DNA from: Phytohabitans sp036906915
Lineage (GTDB): Bacteria > Actinomycetota > Actinomycetes > Mycobacteriales > Micromonosporaceae
Assembly (NCBI RefSeq): GCF_036906915.1
Contig: NZ_JBAKHX010000070.1
Span: 1-43,567 of the forward strand
DNA: 43,567 bases
Direction: 5' to 3'
Part shown: in pieces, positions 1-7,668 of the stretch
Numbering within the stretch: the stretch's first letter is position 1
Layout: the number at the start of each line of letters is the position of its first letter
Position numbers and translations under genes: made by a program
The notes under the pieces: generated by a model
Databases searched by the model: none
Told to the model about the DNA's origin: nothing
Seen by the model: the letters and a program-made list of their open reading frames with translations, nothing else

Positions 1-73
1 AAGGGCAAATGCACGTGGTTGGATCTCTTTTCCGCGTGCATTTGCCCTTGATCGATGGAGATCACCTTGATCG
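1..73 (+). repeat. Dispersed palindromic repeat, copy 1 (cut by window edge)
   Basis: Right-hand 54 nt of a 59-bp inverted repeat, missing about 5 nt at the window edge, followed by a tail that ends in a further CCTTGATCG (65-73). The arms pair from AAGGGCAAATGCAC (1-14) with GTGCATTTGCCCTT (36-49). The loop is TTGGATCTCTTTT. Two more copies lie at 17988-18066 (same orientation) and 43413-43490 (opposite orientation). It sits downstream of the reverse-strand GGDEF/EAL gene. The family is not one I can name. No coding potential is apparent. Confidence 0.9.
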
Positions 74-82
74 CCCACGGCG

Positions 83-152
83 GGCCGTGGGCTGGGAGGC
101 CGTGGGCTGGGAGGGGTGGGGCCGGGCCGTGGGCTGGGAGGCCGTGGGTCGG
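83..152. repeat. Short 15-bp GC-rich tandem repeat
   Basis: The unit GGCCGTGGGCTGGGA occurs at 83-97, 98-112 and 125-139, with a partial fourth copy from 140. It lies between palindromic repeat copy 1 and the end of the GGDEF/EAL gene. Because 15 is a multiple of three it opens spurious reading frames with a repeated peptide. I see no gene in 1-219. Confidence 0.8.
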
Positions 153-219
153 CGCGAGGCAGGGCGTCGTGGGACGTCGGCGCACGGCGGACCAGCCCGC
201 GCGGGCCATAGCGCAGGCG

Positions 220-2553
220 CTACGCGGTGCCGTCTTGGGCTTCCGTGGCGGGGTCGGGGATGGACTCTTCGAGGGTCAGCCAGCGCTCGGTGAACTCCTG
301 TGGCGTGACCGGGGCGCTCCACAGGTGGCCCTGGCCGACCACCACCCCCAGGGCGGCCAGCACGTTTTGCTGGGTCGGTGTCTCGACGCCCTCGGCGACC
401 ACGGTCAGCTTGAGCGCCGCACTCATCGCCACCACAGCCCGGACGATCTCTTCGTCTTCGGCGTCCGTGCCCAGGCCGTCCACGAACGACCGGTCGATCT
501 TCACGCCCGTGACGGGGTGTCGCCGCAGGTATCCGAGGGCGGAGAAGCCGGTGCCGAAGTCGTCGACCACGATCTTCACCCCGAGCCGCCGCAGGTCGAA
601 GAGCACCTGGTCGGTGACGCTGGACGCGTCGATCATCACGGACTCGGTGATCTCCAGGACGACGCCGGTGTTCGGTACGCCCCACTTGGTCAGCGTGTCG
701 GCGAGGATGCCGGGCAGTCCGGCGTCGCGGAGCTGGCGGGGCGAGACGTTGACGGAGATCCAGAAGTCGTCGGCGACGAGCTTGTCGCGCCGCCAGATCG
801 ACAGCTGCCGCAGGGTCTGGTCGAGCGCCCACCGGCCGATGGCGGAGATCAGGCCGCTGTCTTCGGCGATGGGGATGAACGTCGTCGGCGAGATCGGGCC
901 GCGGGTCGGGTGCGTCCAGCGGATCAGCGCCTCGGCGCCCACGAGCCGTCCGGTGCTCAGCTCGACGATCGGCTGGTACGCCAGTCTCAGCTGGCCGCTT
1001 GTCAGTGCGTGGCGCAGAGCGAGCTCGATCTCGACCCGGTCGCGTACCCGCTCGTGCATGGAGGCATCGAACTCGGTCCAGCGGCCGCGCCCGTCGGACT
1101 TGGCGCGGTACATCGCGGTGTCGGCGTCGCGCATGAGCGCTTCGGCGGTCACGGCGGCGACCGCGGCGACGGGTGCCATGCCAGCTGGTGCGCCGACCAC
1201 GCCGATCGACGGCGTGATCACGACCTCGGCGCTGCCGACGTTGAGCGGGGCGCTGAGTCGATCCATGATCCGGTCGACCAGCTTGAGTGTCTCGGGGCGG
1301 GTGCTGGTGCACGCCACCACGAACTCGTCGCCGCCGACCCGGGCCACCATCGCCGGCTCCGGCACCGTATCGCGCAGCCGGGCGGCCACCTCGATGAGGA
1401 GCTGGTCACCGGCTTCGTGCCCCCACGAGTCGTTGACCAGCTTGAAGCCGTCGAGGTCGAGGAAGAGCACCCAGACGGTGGTGTCGCCGTTCTGTGGCGC
1501 GGTGGCGAGCCGGCGGCTGATCTCCGCGGTGAGCATCAGGCGGTTGGGCAGGTCGGTCAGCGGGTCGTGGGTGGCCTGGTACTCGGACCTGACCTGAGCT
1601 GCGGCGTAGTCCTGCACCGCGGAGACCGCCCGTGCGAGCAGCAACGACACCATCACGGTGCCGCCGGCCGCGAGCACCACCCGGGCGGCCATCGCCTCGT
1701 CGGCGACCACGGCGGTGAGCGCGTATGGCACGACCAGGGCGGGGCCGATCAGCAGCAGGCGGCGCCACGACCAGGCCTGTACCCGTAGGACGGTGAGGCG
1801 GCTCACGTCTGCGATGGAGGGGTGCAGGGCCGCCGCGCCGATCAGCGTGAACGTCAGCAGGAACGGCAGGTCGGCCAGCGCCGACCCGGCGAGGTTGCCG
1901 TTGACTCCCATGATCGCGTACCCGATGTCGCCGGCCAACAGCAGCAGCAGTCCGCCCAGGAGCAGCACGTAGCTGGGGCGGCGGCCGTGCGTGGTGAACG
2001 CGAGGCTGGCGAGCAGCAGGACCAGTACGACGTCGAGCAGCGGGTACAGCCCGGCGAGGACGGACACCGCCCGCGGCCGTCCCTCGATCGCGGCCGCCGG
2101 CATGGCGAGCAGCAGCGTGGAGGCGAGACCGGCGCCCACGCATACGATCAACCCGTCGATCACCGCGTGCCGCTGGAGGCTGCCACGGCTGCGGAGCAGC
2201 CTGCCGAGTGACAGGAACATGAACAGGTACCCCGGCAGGGTGAACGCGTCGCCGAGCAGCGCCGCGGCACCAGTCTGCTCGGCGGCCCACGGCCGGATCA
2301 GCGCACCGATCAGGAAGAGCATCCCCGCGGCGGCGAGCAACTGCCAGGGCCGGCGCGGCTGTGCGCCGTGCCTTCGGGGGCCGACCACGAGCGCGACCAC
2401 GGTGGCCAGCGCGATGACGGTGAACGCACCGGCGGCGACGGTGGTGGAGTCAGTGAGCGCGTAGAGGATCGTGATCGCGATGCCGGCGGCAGCAAAGATC
2501 GCGGCAGGCGCCCATGGCCCAACGCCGTCCCCCGGCGGGGCCGATCGCTCCAT
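220..2553 (-). CDS. Membrane-bound GGDEF/EAL cyclic-di-GMP protein
   Basis: Predicted to make and/or break down cyclic di-GMP at the membrane. The first ~310 residues form about ten hydrophobic segments (an uncharacterised membrane sensor region). A GGDEF domain follows with an intact GGDEF signature near residue 407 (RVGGDEFVV), then an EAL domain with intact EALIRW near residue 541, DDFGTGFS and VVAEGVET. Both catalytic motifs look complete, so dual activity is possible. I see no RxxD inhibitory site just before GGDEF. The ATG at 2553 is preferred because it has a GGGGGC Shine-Dalgarno 7 nt upstream; a GTG at 2607 would add 18 residues. It is monocistronic; the next reverse-strand gene ends at 2655. 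Which activity dominates cannot be told from sequence. Confidence 0.93.
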   Translation of the reverse strand: MERSAPPGDGVGPWAPAAIFAAAGIAITILYALTDSTTVAAGAFTVIALATVVALVVGPRRHGAQPRRPWQLLAAAGMLFLIGALIRPWAAEQTGAAALLGDAFTLPGYLFMFLSLGRLLRSRGSLQRHAVIDGLIVCVGAGLASTLLLAMPAAAIEGRPRAVSVLAGLYPLLDVVLVLLLASLAFTTHGRRPSYVLLLGGLLLLLAGDIGYAIMGVNGNLAGSALADLPFLLTFTLIGAAALHPSIADVSRLTVLRVQAWSWRRLLLIGPALVVPYALTAVVADEAMAARVVLAAGGTVMVSLLLARAVSAVQDYAAAQVRSEYQATHDPLTDLPNRLMLTAEISRRLATAPQNGDTTVWVLFLDLDGFKLVNDSWGHEAGDQLLIEVAARLRDTVPEPAMVARVGGDEFVVACTSTRPETLKLVDRIMDRLSAPLNVGSAEVVITPSIGVVGAPAGMAPVAAVAAVTAEALMRDADTAMYRAKSDGRGRWTEFDASMHERVRDRVEIELALRHALTSGQLRLAYQPIVELSTGRLVGAEALIRWTHPTRGPISPTTFIPIAEDSGLISAIGRWALDQTLRQLSIWRRDKLVADDFWISVNVSPRQLRDAGLPGILADTLTKWGVPNTGVVLEITESVMIDASSVTDQVLFDLRRLGVKIVVDDFGTGFSALGYLRRHPVTGVKIDRSFVDGLGTDAEDEEIVRAVVAMSAALKLTVVAEGVETPTQQNVLAALGVVVGQGHLWSAPVTPQEFTERWLTLEESIPDPATEAQDGTA

Positions 2554-2654
2554 GGCTATCGCCCCCTGCCAGCACTTCCCGACCGGCTGATCGACAACAG
2601 CGGACACATTATCAAGCCGGCACCGCTAACGCGGGAAAACCTCATGCGAGCTTG

Positions 2655-3175
2655 TCAGTCTCCGGTGGTTCCGTCTATCCGTTCCCTGATGAGATCCGCG
2701 TGCCCGTTGTGGCGGGCGTACTCCTCGATCATGTGGATGTAGATCCACCGCAGGCTCATCTTTCGCGCGTCCGCGAATGGATGAACGTCTCGTCGAGGGA
2801 GTGCCCGGTCGCTGCCCGGCGGGCCCGCTCCACCTCTGCGTGGAAAATGGCGAAATCGGCCTCAGCGTCCGCCTCGTCGACATCATCGAACTCGCCGTCG
2901 GGGCTCGCGTCGGTCGAGTAGAGGAAGGGGATGTCCTCGCCGAGGAATCGGCGGGTGAACCAGCTCCGCTCCACGTCGGCCATGTGTCGCACGAGGCCGA
3001 GCAGGCTGAGTGACGAGGGCTCCACGCTGCGCAGCTTGAGCTGCTCCGCGGTGAGGCCGACGCACTTCATCAGCAGCGTTTCGCGGTGGTAGTCGAGCCA
3101 GCCTTCCAGCATGGTGCGCTCGTCACCTAGAAGGGGTTCTGGCTTGCGGTCTACGGGCGGTGCGGTCCAGCTCAT
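2655..3175 (-). pseudogene. DinB-like DUF664 protein, frameshifted near the C-terminus
   Basis: From ATG 3175 the frame reads MSWTAPPVDRKPEPLLGDER and continues as a DinB/DUF664 four-helix protein (the family typically binds a metal through three His and often takes part in thiol-dependent or unknown reactions) with LGLVRHMADVERSWF. This frame stops at 2756 after the residues RTRER. The expected family ending (MSLRWIYIHMIEEYARHNGH ... ERIDGTTGD) is present in another frame and runs to a TGA at 2655-2657. The break lies in the short GAAAGATG run around 2758-2763 and is explained by one missing or two extra bases. The tail carries the conserved EEYARHNGHAD with one presumed metal-ligand His. 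It diverges from the small secreted protein gene at 3214. It could be a sequencing error rather than a true pseudogene. Confidence 0.8.
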
Positions 3176-3213
3176 GGGCACACTCGAACACATCGACGGA
3201 TGTATATTGAAGC

Positions 3214-3594
3214 ATGGGCATCCGGATGAAGATCGCCGCGGCGTTGGCCGTGGGCGCGCTGGCCATACTCCTCGGGGGCGCACCAGCCAAAGCGGCCGAC
3301 CCGCTCTGCGAGGTGTCGAGCCCGCTCGCTACGCAGTGGACCAACGGATACATGGTCAATATCACGATTCGCAACGTCACCACCCGGCCGGTGAGCTGGC
3401 GGGCAAACGTGATCCTGCAACCGCCGGGTGTCATCATCCAGGGCTGGGGCGGGGTGTTCACGGCATCCGCCACGCAGGTCAGCATCTACCCGCCGCCGTA
3501 CCCGTCGGGCGGGGTGATCCAGCCCGGGGAGAGTCACATCTTCGGGTACGTCGGCTCTGGGCCCGTCGTCTATCCGCAGGTGGCCTGCTACTAG
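3214..3594 (+). CDS. Small secreted CBM2-like (cellulose-binding type) protein
   Basis: A 126-residue protein with a clear signal peptide (KIAAALAVGALAILLGG, cleavage probably after AKA). The mature part of about 98 residues resembles a lone carbohydrate-binding module family 2 domain: it begins with Cys (DPLCEV), has WTNGYMVNITIRN (compare the family W-GF-ANVTI-N), an internal WGGVF, a GESHIFGYVG stretch near the end, and closes with Cys (VACY), so the first and last Cys could form the family disulfide. No catalytic domain is attached. The assignment is from motif spacing only and is remote. The start could also be the ATG at 3226. It shares a 38-bp divergent promoter region with the DinB-like gene and converges on the phosphatase gene. 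Confidence 0.75.
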   Translation: MGIRMKIAAALAVGALAILLGGAPAKAADPLCEVSSPLATQWTNGYMVNITIRNVTTRPVSWRANVILQPPGVIIQGWGGVFTASATQVSIYPPPYPSGGVIQPGESHIFGYVGSGPVVYPQVACY

Positions 3595-3624
3595 GCTCGA
3601 CATGATCGACGGGACAGGGCCTAG
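3591..3624. terminator. Inverted repeat between convergent stop codons
   Basis: CTAGGC (3591-3596) and GCCTAG (3619-3624) flank a 22-nt spacer. The TAG stops of the CBM2-like gene (3592-3594) and of the reverse-strand phosphatase (complement of 3621-3623) lie inside the two arms. It may act as a bidirectional terminator, but the stem is only 6 bp and no T run is present. Confidence 0.25.
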
Positions 3625-5276
3625 CCCGCCAGGTCAACAGCCGCCACTGTGCGTAGAGCACCGTCTGTCGTCGTACCCTCGATCGTCACCTGGGCCGACC
3701 GCCCGTCGTGGTCGAGCGTGCCGAGGGCGTTGCCGAAGTATGGGCCGGCGATCTTGCGCCACCGCACGGTGGGCGCCGCGACCCGTGCGGTGCGCGCCAG
3801 CGCCCGCGCCACCGTGGCCGGGCCTCGCCACCAGCCCACCTGGAGCATCGGCCGCATGAACGACGGCACCTGGTTGTGCACTGGCGAACAGGTGAGCTGG
3901 TGCACCGGCGCGGCGACGCGGGTGCCGAAGAGCGCCCGCGCCACGTAGGAGTGGTGCACGTCACCGGAGAGCACGCTGATCGAGGCGGGCGGCGGATACG
4001 CGGGTCCCGCGCCCACGCGGTCGGACGGAGGCGCCGCGCCAGATTCGCCGATCCGGGCGAACAGGGCTGCCAGCGCGTCGAAGGACCGGTGGAACGCCGC
4101 CCAGTGCTCCAGGTCGAACGCCCGCCGCACCCGCTCCGCGAACGCGGACACGCGAGGACGCGGTGACGTGGCGATCCGCTCGTTCCACGCCTCCAGGTGG
4201 TGGATGCCCGGCGGGAGCAGCCACGGCAGCGACGAGCCCACCACCAGGTGGTCGTAGTCGCCGTGTACCTGGTCGGTGAACCACTGCCACTCGGCGGGCG
4301 GCAGCATGGCCCGGTTCTCCGGTTCGAGCACCCGGCTGCACCGGTTGTCGAGCACGATGAGCCTGGTGCGCCCGACGTCGAGCGAGTAGCTCCACTGGTA
4401 GCCGCCGTTCGCGTCGACGTCGATGGCGAACTCGTGCAGGACCTCGGTGGCGTCTTCGGCGGCGAGCACCTTCTGGTACACCGGGTCGGCTGCGAGCTCG
4501 TCCGGATCCATGTTGCCCAGGTGCTGGTAGACCCAGTACGAGGCGAGGCCGCTGGCGATCCGTTCGGTCCACCACGGCTGCTGCCGGATGTCGTTGCGCC
4601 ACGCCGCCGACGAGTTCCAGTCGTCGATGATTTCGTGGTCGTCGAAGATCATGACACTCGGCACGCTGGCGTACAGCCAGCGCATCTCCGGATCGCGCCA
4701 CGACTCCAGATAGAGCTGCGTGTACTCCTCGTAGTTGATCACCTCATGCGCGGGCCCCTCGTGCCCGTGCTTGCGGCGGCGGCGCAGGAACCGCTTCACC
4801 GCCGGTGACGGGAGGTCCGCGTACACCTGGTCGCCGAGGAGCATGAGCAGGTCGGGCAGGGGCTCGTCGGTCAGCATCAGCCGCCGCGCGTAGGCATCCA
4901 TCGCGTCGGGCGGCAGTTTGCGCGCCGTGACGTGCTGCGTCGTCTCGCGACAAGAGCCGAAGACCAGCCGCACCGGCTGCGCGGCATCGTCGCGGTCGCG
5001 GGTCCGGATCACACTGACGGGGTACTGGGAGTCCGGCTCCGGCCACACGACAGATCCGTCGAGAAACACCTCGTACGGTGTGGTCGAGCCCGGCGCCAGC
5101 CCCTCTACCACCACCAGGGCGTAGTGGTGCCCGAAAGCGGTGAAGGTGTGCGATTCCCCACCGGCCTGACCGGCACGTACCTGGACCTGGGCGGGCGCGC
5201 TGGTCTCCACCCAGATGGTGGCGCGCGTGCCCACCACGCGGCGCAGGAGCGGGCCGATCAGCAGTTCAGCGGTCAC
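3621..5276 (-). CDS. PhoD-type alkaline phosphatase family metallophosphoesterase
   Basis: A phosphodiesterase/phosphatase of the PhoD superfamily. The N-terminal ~100 residues form a beta-sandwich (ELLIGPLLRRVVGTRATIWV, then VVVEGLAPGSTTPYEV). The catalytic domain shows FGSCRE, GDQVYADLP, FDDHEIIDDWN and, near the C-terminus, LSGDVHHSYVARAL, which are the usual metal-binding blocks. No Tat or Sec signal peptide is visible, so a cytoplasmic location is likely, unlike classical secreted PhoD. The start is uncertain: GTG 5276 fits the family N-terminus, whereas a TTG at 5360 has a better Shine-Dalgarno (AGAGG) and would add 28 residues. The natural substrate is unknown. 5277-5502 holds no further gene. 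Confidence 0.9.
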   Translation of the reverse strand: MTAELLIGPLLRRVVGTRATIWVETSAPAQVQVRAGQAGGESHTFTAFGHHYALVVVEGLAPGSTTPYEVFLDGSVVWPEPDSQYPVSVIRTRDRDDAAQPVRLVFGSCRETTQHVTARKLPPDAMDAYARRLMLTDEPLPDLLMLLGDQVYADLPSPAVKRFLRRRRKHGHEGPAHEVINYEEYTQLYLESWRDPEMRWLYASVPSVMIFDDHEIIDDWNSSAAWRNDIRQQPWWTERIASGLASYWVYQHLGNMDPDELAADPVYQKVLAAEDATEVLHEFAIDVDANGGYQWSYSLDVGRTRLIVLDNRCSRVLEPENRAMLPPAEWQWFTDQVHGDYDHLVVGSSLPWLLPPGIHHLEAWNERIATSPRPRVSAFAERVRRAFDLEHWAAFHRSFDALAALFARIGESGAAPPSDRVGAGPAYPPPASISVLSGDVHHSYVARALFGTRVAAPVHQLTCSPVHNQVPSFMRPMLQVGWWRGPATVARALARTARVAAPTVRWRKIAGPYFGNALGTLDHDGRSAQVTIEGTTTDGALRTVAAVDLAG

Positions 5277-5502
5277 GCGGGGGCCACGCGGAATCGAGGA
5301 GCGCAGCGGATCGATTTCGTGGGGTGCTTCACGCTTAACCTCCGGGGGGAAGGGTCGCAAGACATCCTCTCTACCCGGTGACGCTGTGCGCCAGCCGTGA
5401 GCGAACGCAGCGGCGTCGCCTCAGGGCGCCGTGGAGTGAGCGAACCATCAGGCTCTGAGCCTCGCCGCGCCGCGCGAGCGGCTATCTGTCAGGATTTCCT
5501 GC

Positions 5503-6624
5503 ATGGAGTACGTCGTCCTCGCTCTGGTCCTGCTCGGTGTGCTGGTGCTCGCCGGCGTGGGGCTCGTGGTGCCGCGGCTGCGTCGCCAGCCGCTGCCGCC
5601 GTCGCCCGCACCGACCGCCCCGCCGGTCGAGGAGGAGGCTCCGCATGTCATAGAGAAGCAGGTCATCGAGGAGCCGGTGGCCGCGCCGGTCATCGAGGCT
5701 CCCGAGCCCACTGCCGGGCGGTTGGTGCGGCTGCGCGGCCGGCTCGCCCGCTCTCAGAGCGTCTTCGGCAAGGGGCTGCTCGGCCTGCTCGCCCGCGATC
5801 GGCTGGACGACGACGCCTGGGAGGAGATCGAAGACAGCCTGATCACCGCCGACGTCGGTGTCGAGGCGACCCGCGAGATCGTCGAGCGGCTGCGCGAGCG
5901 CACCAAGGTCCTGGGCACCCGGAACGCCGCCGACCTGCGCACGCTGCTTGCGGAGGAGCTGCTGGCGGCGCTCGATCCCGACCTGGACCGGTCGCTGACC
6001 TTCAAGGGCAAGCCGACCGTCATGCTCGTCGTGGGTGTCAATGGCGCTGGCAAGACCACCACCTGCGGCAAGATCGCGCGGGTCCTGGTCGCCGACGGGC
6101 ACACGGTCGTGCTTGGCGCTGCCGACACGTTCCGGGCCGCGGCGGCCGACCAGCTCGCCACCTGGGCGGGGCGGGTTGGCGCCGAGGTGGTGCGCGGTCC
6201 GGAGGCCGCCGACCCGGCGAGCGTGGCGTACGACGCGGTGAAGCGTGGCGTCGAGAGCGGCGTCGACACGGTGCTGATCGACACGGCTGGCCGTTTGCAG
6301 AACAAGGTCGGCCTGATGGACGAGCTGGGCAAGGTCAAGCGAGTGGTGGAAAAGCACGGGCCGGTCGACGAGACCCTGCTGGTGCTCGACGCCACCACGG
6401 GGCAGAACGGCCTCGAGCAGGCCCGGGTGTTCACCGAGGTGGTCGACGTGACCGGCGTGGTGCTGACGAAGCTCGACGGCACGGCTAAAGGTGGCATTGT
6501 CATCGCCGTACAGCGCAAGCTGGGGATACCAGTGAAGCTTGTCGGTCTGGGGGAGGGGCCCGATGACCTTGCGCCGTTCGATCCGGCCGCATTCGTCGAC
6601 GCGCTCCTTGGCACGGACGCGTAA
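5503..6624 (+). CDS. ftsY: Signal recognition particle receptor FtsY
   Basis: Membrane-docking SRP receptor GTPase that pairs with Ffh (encoded at 18250) to deliver ribosomes to the translocon. Residues 1-25 form a hydrophobic helix (MEYVVLALVLLGVLVLAGVG), followed by a short acidic/proline linker, then the helical N domain and the G domain. GTPase motifs are present: GVNGAGKTTT (P-loop), DTFRAAAADQL, DTAGRLQNK, TKLDGTAKGG and GLGEGPDDL. At 373 residues it is normal for Actinobacteria, which have a single N-terminal membrane helix and a reduced A domain. The region upstream carries a small perfect palindrome (AGGCTC-T-GAGCCT, 5450-5462). The downstream kinase-like gene follows within 50 bp and may be co-transcribed. 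Confidence 0.98.
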   Translation: MEYVVLALVLLGVLVLAGVGLVVPRLRRQPLPPSPAPTAPPVEEEAPHVIEKQVIEEPVAAPVIEAPEPTAGRLVRLRGRLARSQSVFGKGLLGLLARDRLDDDAWEEIEDSLITADVGVEATREIVERLRERTKVLGTRNAADLRTLLAEELLAALDPDLDRSLTFKGKPTVMLVVGVNGAGKTTTCGKIARVLVADGHTVVLGAADTFRAAAADQLATWAGRVGAEVVRGPEAADPASVAYDAVKRGVESGVDTVLIDTAGRLQNKVGLMDELGKVKRVVEKHGPVDETLLVLDATTGQNGLEQARVFTEVVDVTGVVLTKLDGTAKGGIVIAVQRKLGIPVKLVGLGEGPDDLAPFDPAAFVDALLGTDA

Positions 6625-6672
6625 CCTCGGGTGACTTACCGCGATCAGGCGCCGCGCCTCGGGAGACCGTAC

Positions 6673-7461
6673 GTGACTTCGCAAGAGATCCCGCTCCGCG
6701 GCGGGAACGTGAGCACCGTCGTGCGCGTCGGCGACACGGTGCGGCGCAACGCCGGCCCGTGGACGCCATCGGTGCACGCGCTGCTGCGCCACCTGGAGTA
6801 CGTCGGGTTCACCGGCTCGCCGCGCGCCCTCGGCATGGACGACCGTAACCGCGAGGTGCTGTCCTACCTTGAGGGCGAGTGCGGTGAGTACCCGCTCGCG
6901 CCGCACTGGGTGACCGACGAGGCGCTGGTCACGGTCGCGACGATGCTGCGAATGTTCCACGACGCGCAGTACGGCTTCCAGCCGCCGCCCGGCGCGGTGT
7001 GGCGCTCGTTCGGGCCACCGCCGCCCGACACCGAGGTGGTCTGCCATCACGACGCGGCGCCGCACAACGTGATCTGGCGGCCGGACGGCACGCTGGCCCT
7101 GATCGACTTCGACCTGGCGTCGCCGGGCGCGCGGATCTACGACGTGGCGTACGCGGCGTGGACGTGGGTGCCGCTGTTCTCCGACCGAGACTCGTACACG
7201 CTCGGCTGGAAGCGGCCGAACAGGCCGCGCCGGCTGCGACTCTTCGCCGACGCGTATGGGCTGATCCCGCGCGACCGGCACCGGCTGGTGCGCACGATCC
7301 GGAAGCGGATCGTCGACCACGTCGAGGGCATCCGCCGGATGGCGGCGGCCGGAGATCCGGCATTTGTGCGTATTGTGCACAAAGGGCACCTAAGGCGACC
7401 AATGCGGGACTTGCGCCTCCTGGACTACGAGCGTCACACGCTTGAATACGCTCTGCGCTGA
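6673..7461 (+). CDS. Aminoglycoside-phosphotransferase-fold kinase (APH family)
   Basis: A 262-residue protein of the APH/choline-kinase fold. The catalytic loop is HHDAAPHNVIW (HxDxxxxN) and the metal-binding segment is LIDFDLASPG, both intact, so it is probably an active small-molecule kinase. The N-terminal ATP-binding lobe is short (STVVRVGDTVRRNAGPWTPS). The GTG at 6673 has GGGAGA at 6661-6666 as Shine-Dalgarno; a GTG at 6631 would add 14 residues without a good site. It lies 48 bp after ftsY and before the nitrogen cluster. Nothing here ties it to antibiotic resistance; similar housekeeping-type APH proteins of unknown substrate are common in actinomycetes. Confidence 0.85.
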   Translation: MTSQEIPLRGGNVSTVVRVGDTVRRNAGPWTPSVHALLRHLEYVGFTGSPRALGMDDRNREVLSYLEGECGEYPLAPHWVTDEALVTVATMLRMFHDAQYGFQPPPGAVWRSFGPPPPDTEVVCHHDAAPHNVIWRPDGTLALIDFDLASPGARIYDVAYAAWTWVPLFSDRDSYTLGWKRPNRPRRLRLFADAYGLIPRDRHRLVRTIRKRIVDHVEGIRRMAAAGDPAFVRIVHKGHLRRPMRDLRLLDYERHTLEYALR

Positions 7462-7537
7462 GAACACGCCGTTCGGTTGAGGTGCCCCTGGCCGTTCCAG
7501 GGATGTTGAGGGTTTCTTCACACGTACGAAACAAGCC

Positions 7538-7576
7538 GTGATGTTGTGGAAACCGTCCGGGCACTGTCCGTGAAAC
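7538..7576 (+). promoter_or_regulatory. Candidate GlnR-binding site upstream of amt
   Basis: The pattern GTGAT-n6-GAAAC-n6-GGCAC-n7-GAAAC (7538-7576) resembles the actinobacterial GlnR box (GTnAC-n6-GAAAC repeated every 22 bp). A further GAAAC lies at 7528-7532. It sits 93 bp before the amt start, where GlnR commonly activates amt-glnK-glnD. The second half-site is off by one base in spacing, so the call is tentative. Confidence 0.5.
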
Positions 7577-7668
7577 AGCCTGCCTGAAAGCTTCCGCACA
7601 ACCGGCGCTCGGGCAACGCTGCCCCAGTTTCTTGCCGGAGGGAGGCAACCAAACCGAGAGGAGGCAGC

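Noticed and set aside
5482..7389. A 635-residue open frame on the reverse strand across ftsY and the APH-like gene
   Set aside because: It is antisense to two well-recognised proteins, has no family features, and is open only because of GC-rich codon bias.
6673..7461. Antibiotic resistance gene (aminoglycoside phosphotransferase)
   Set aside because: Only the general fold is supported; the position next to ftsY and amt and lack of mobile context suggest a housekeeping kinase.
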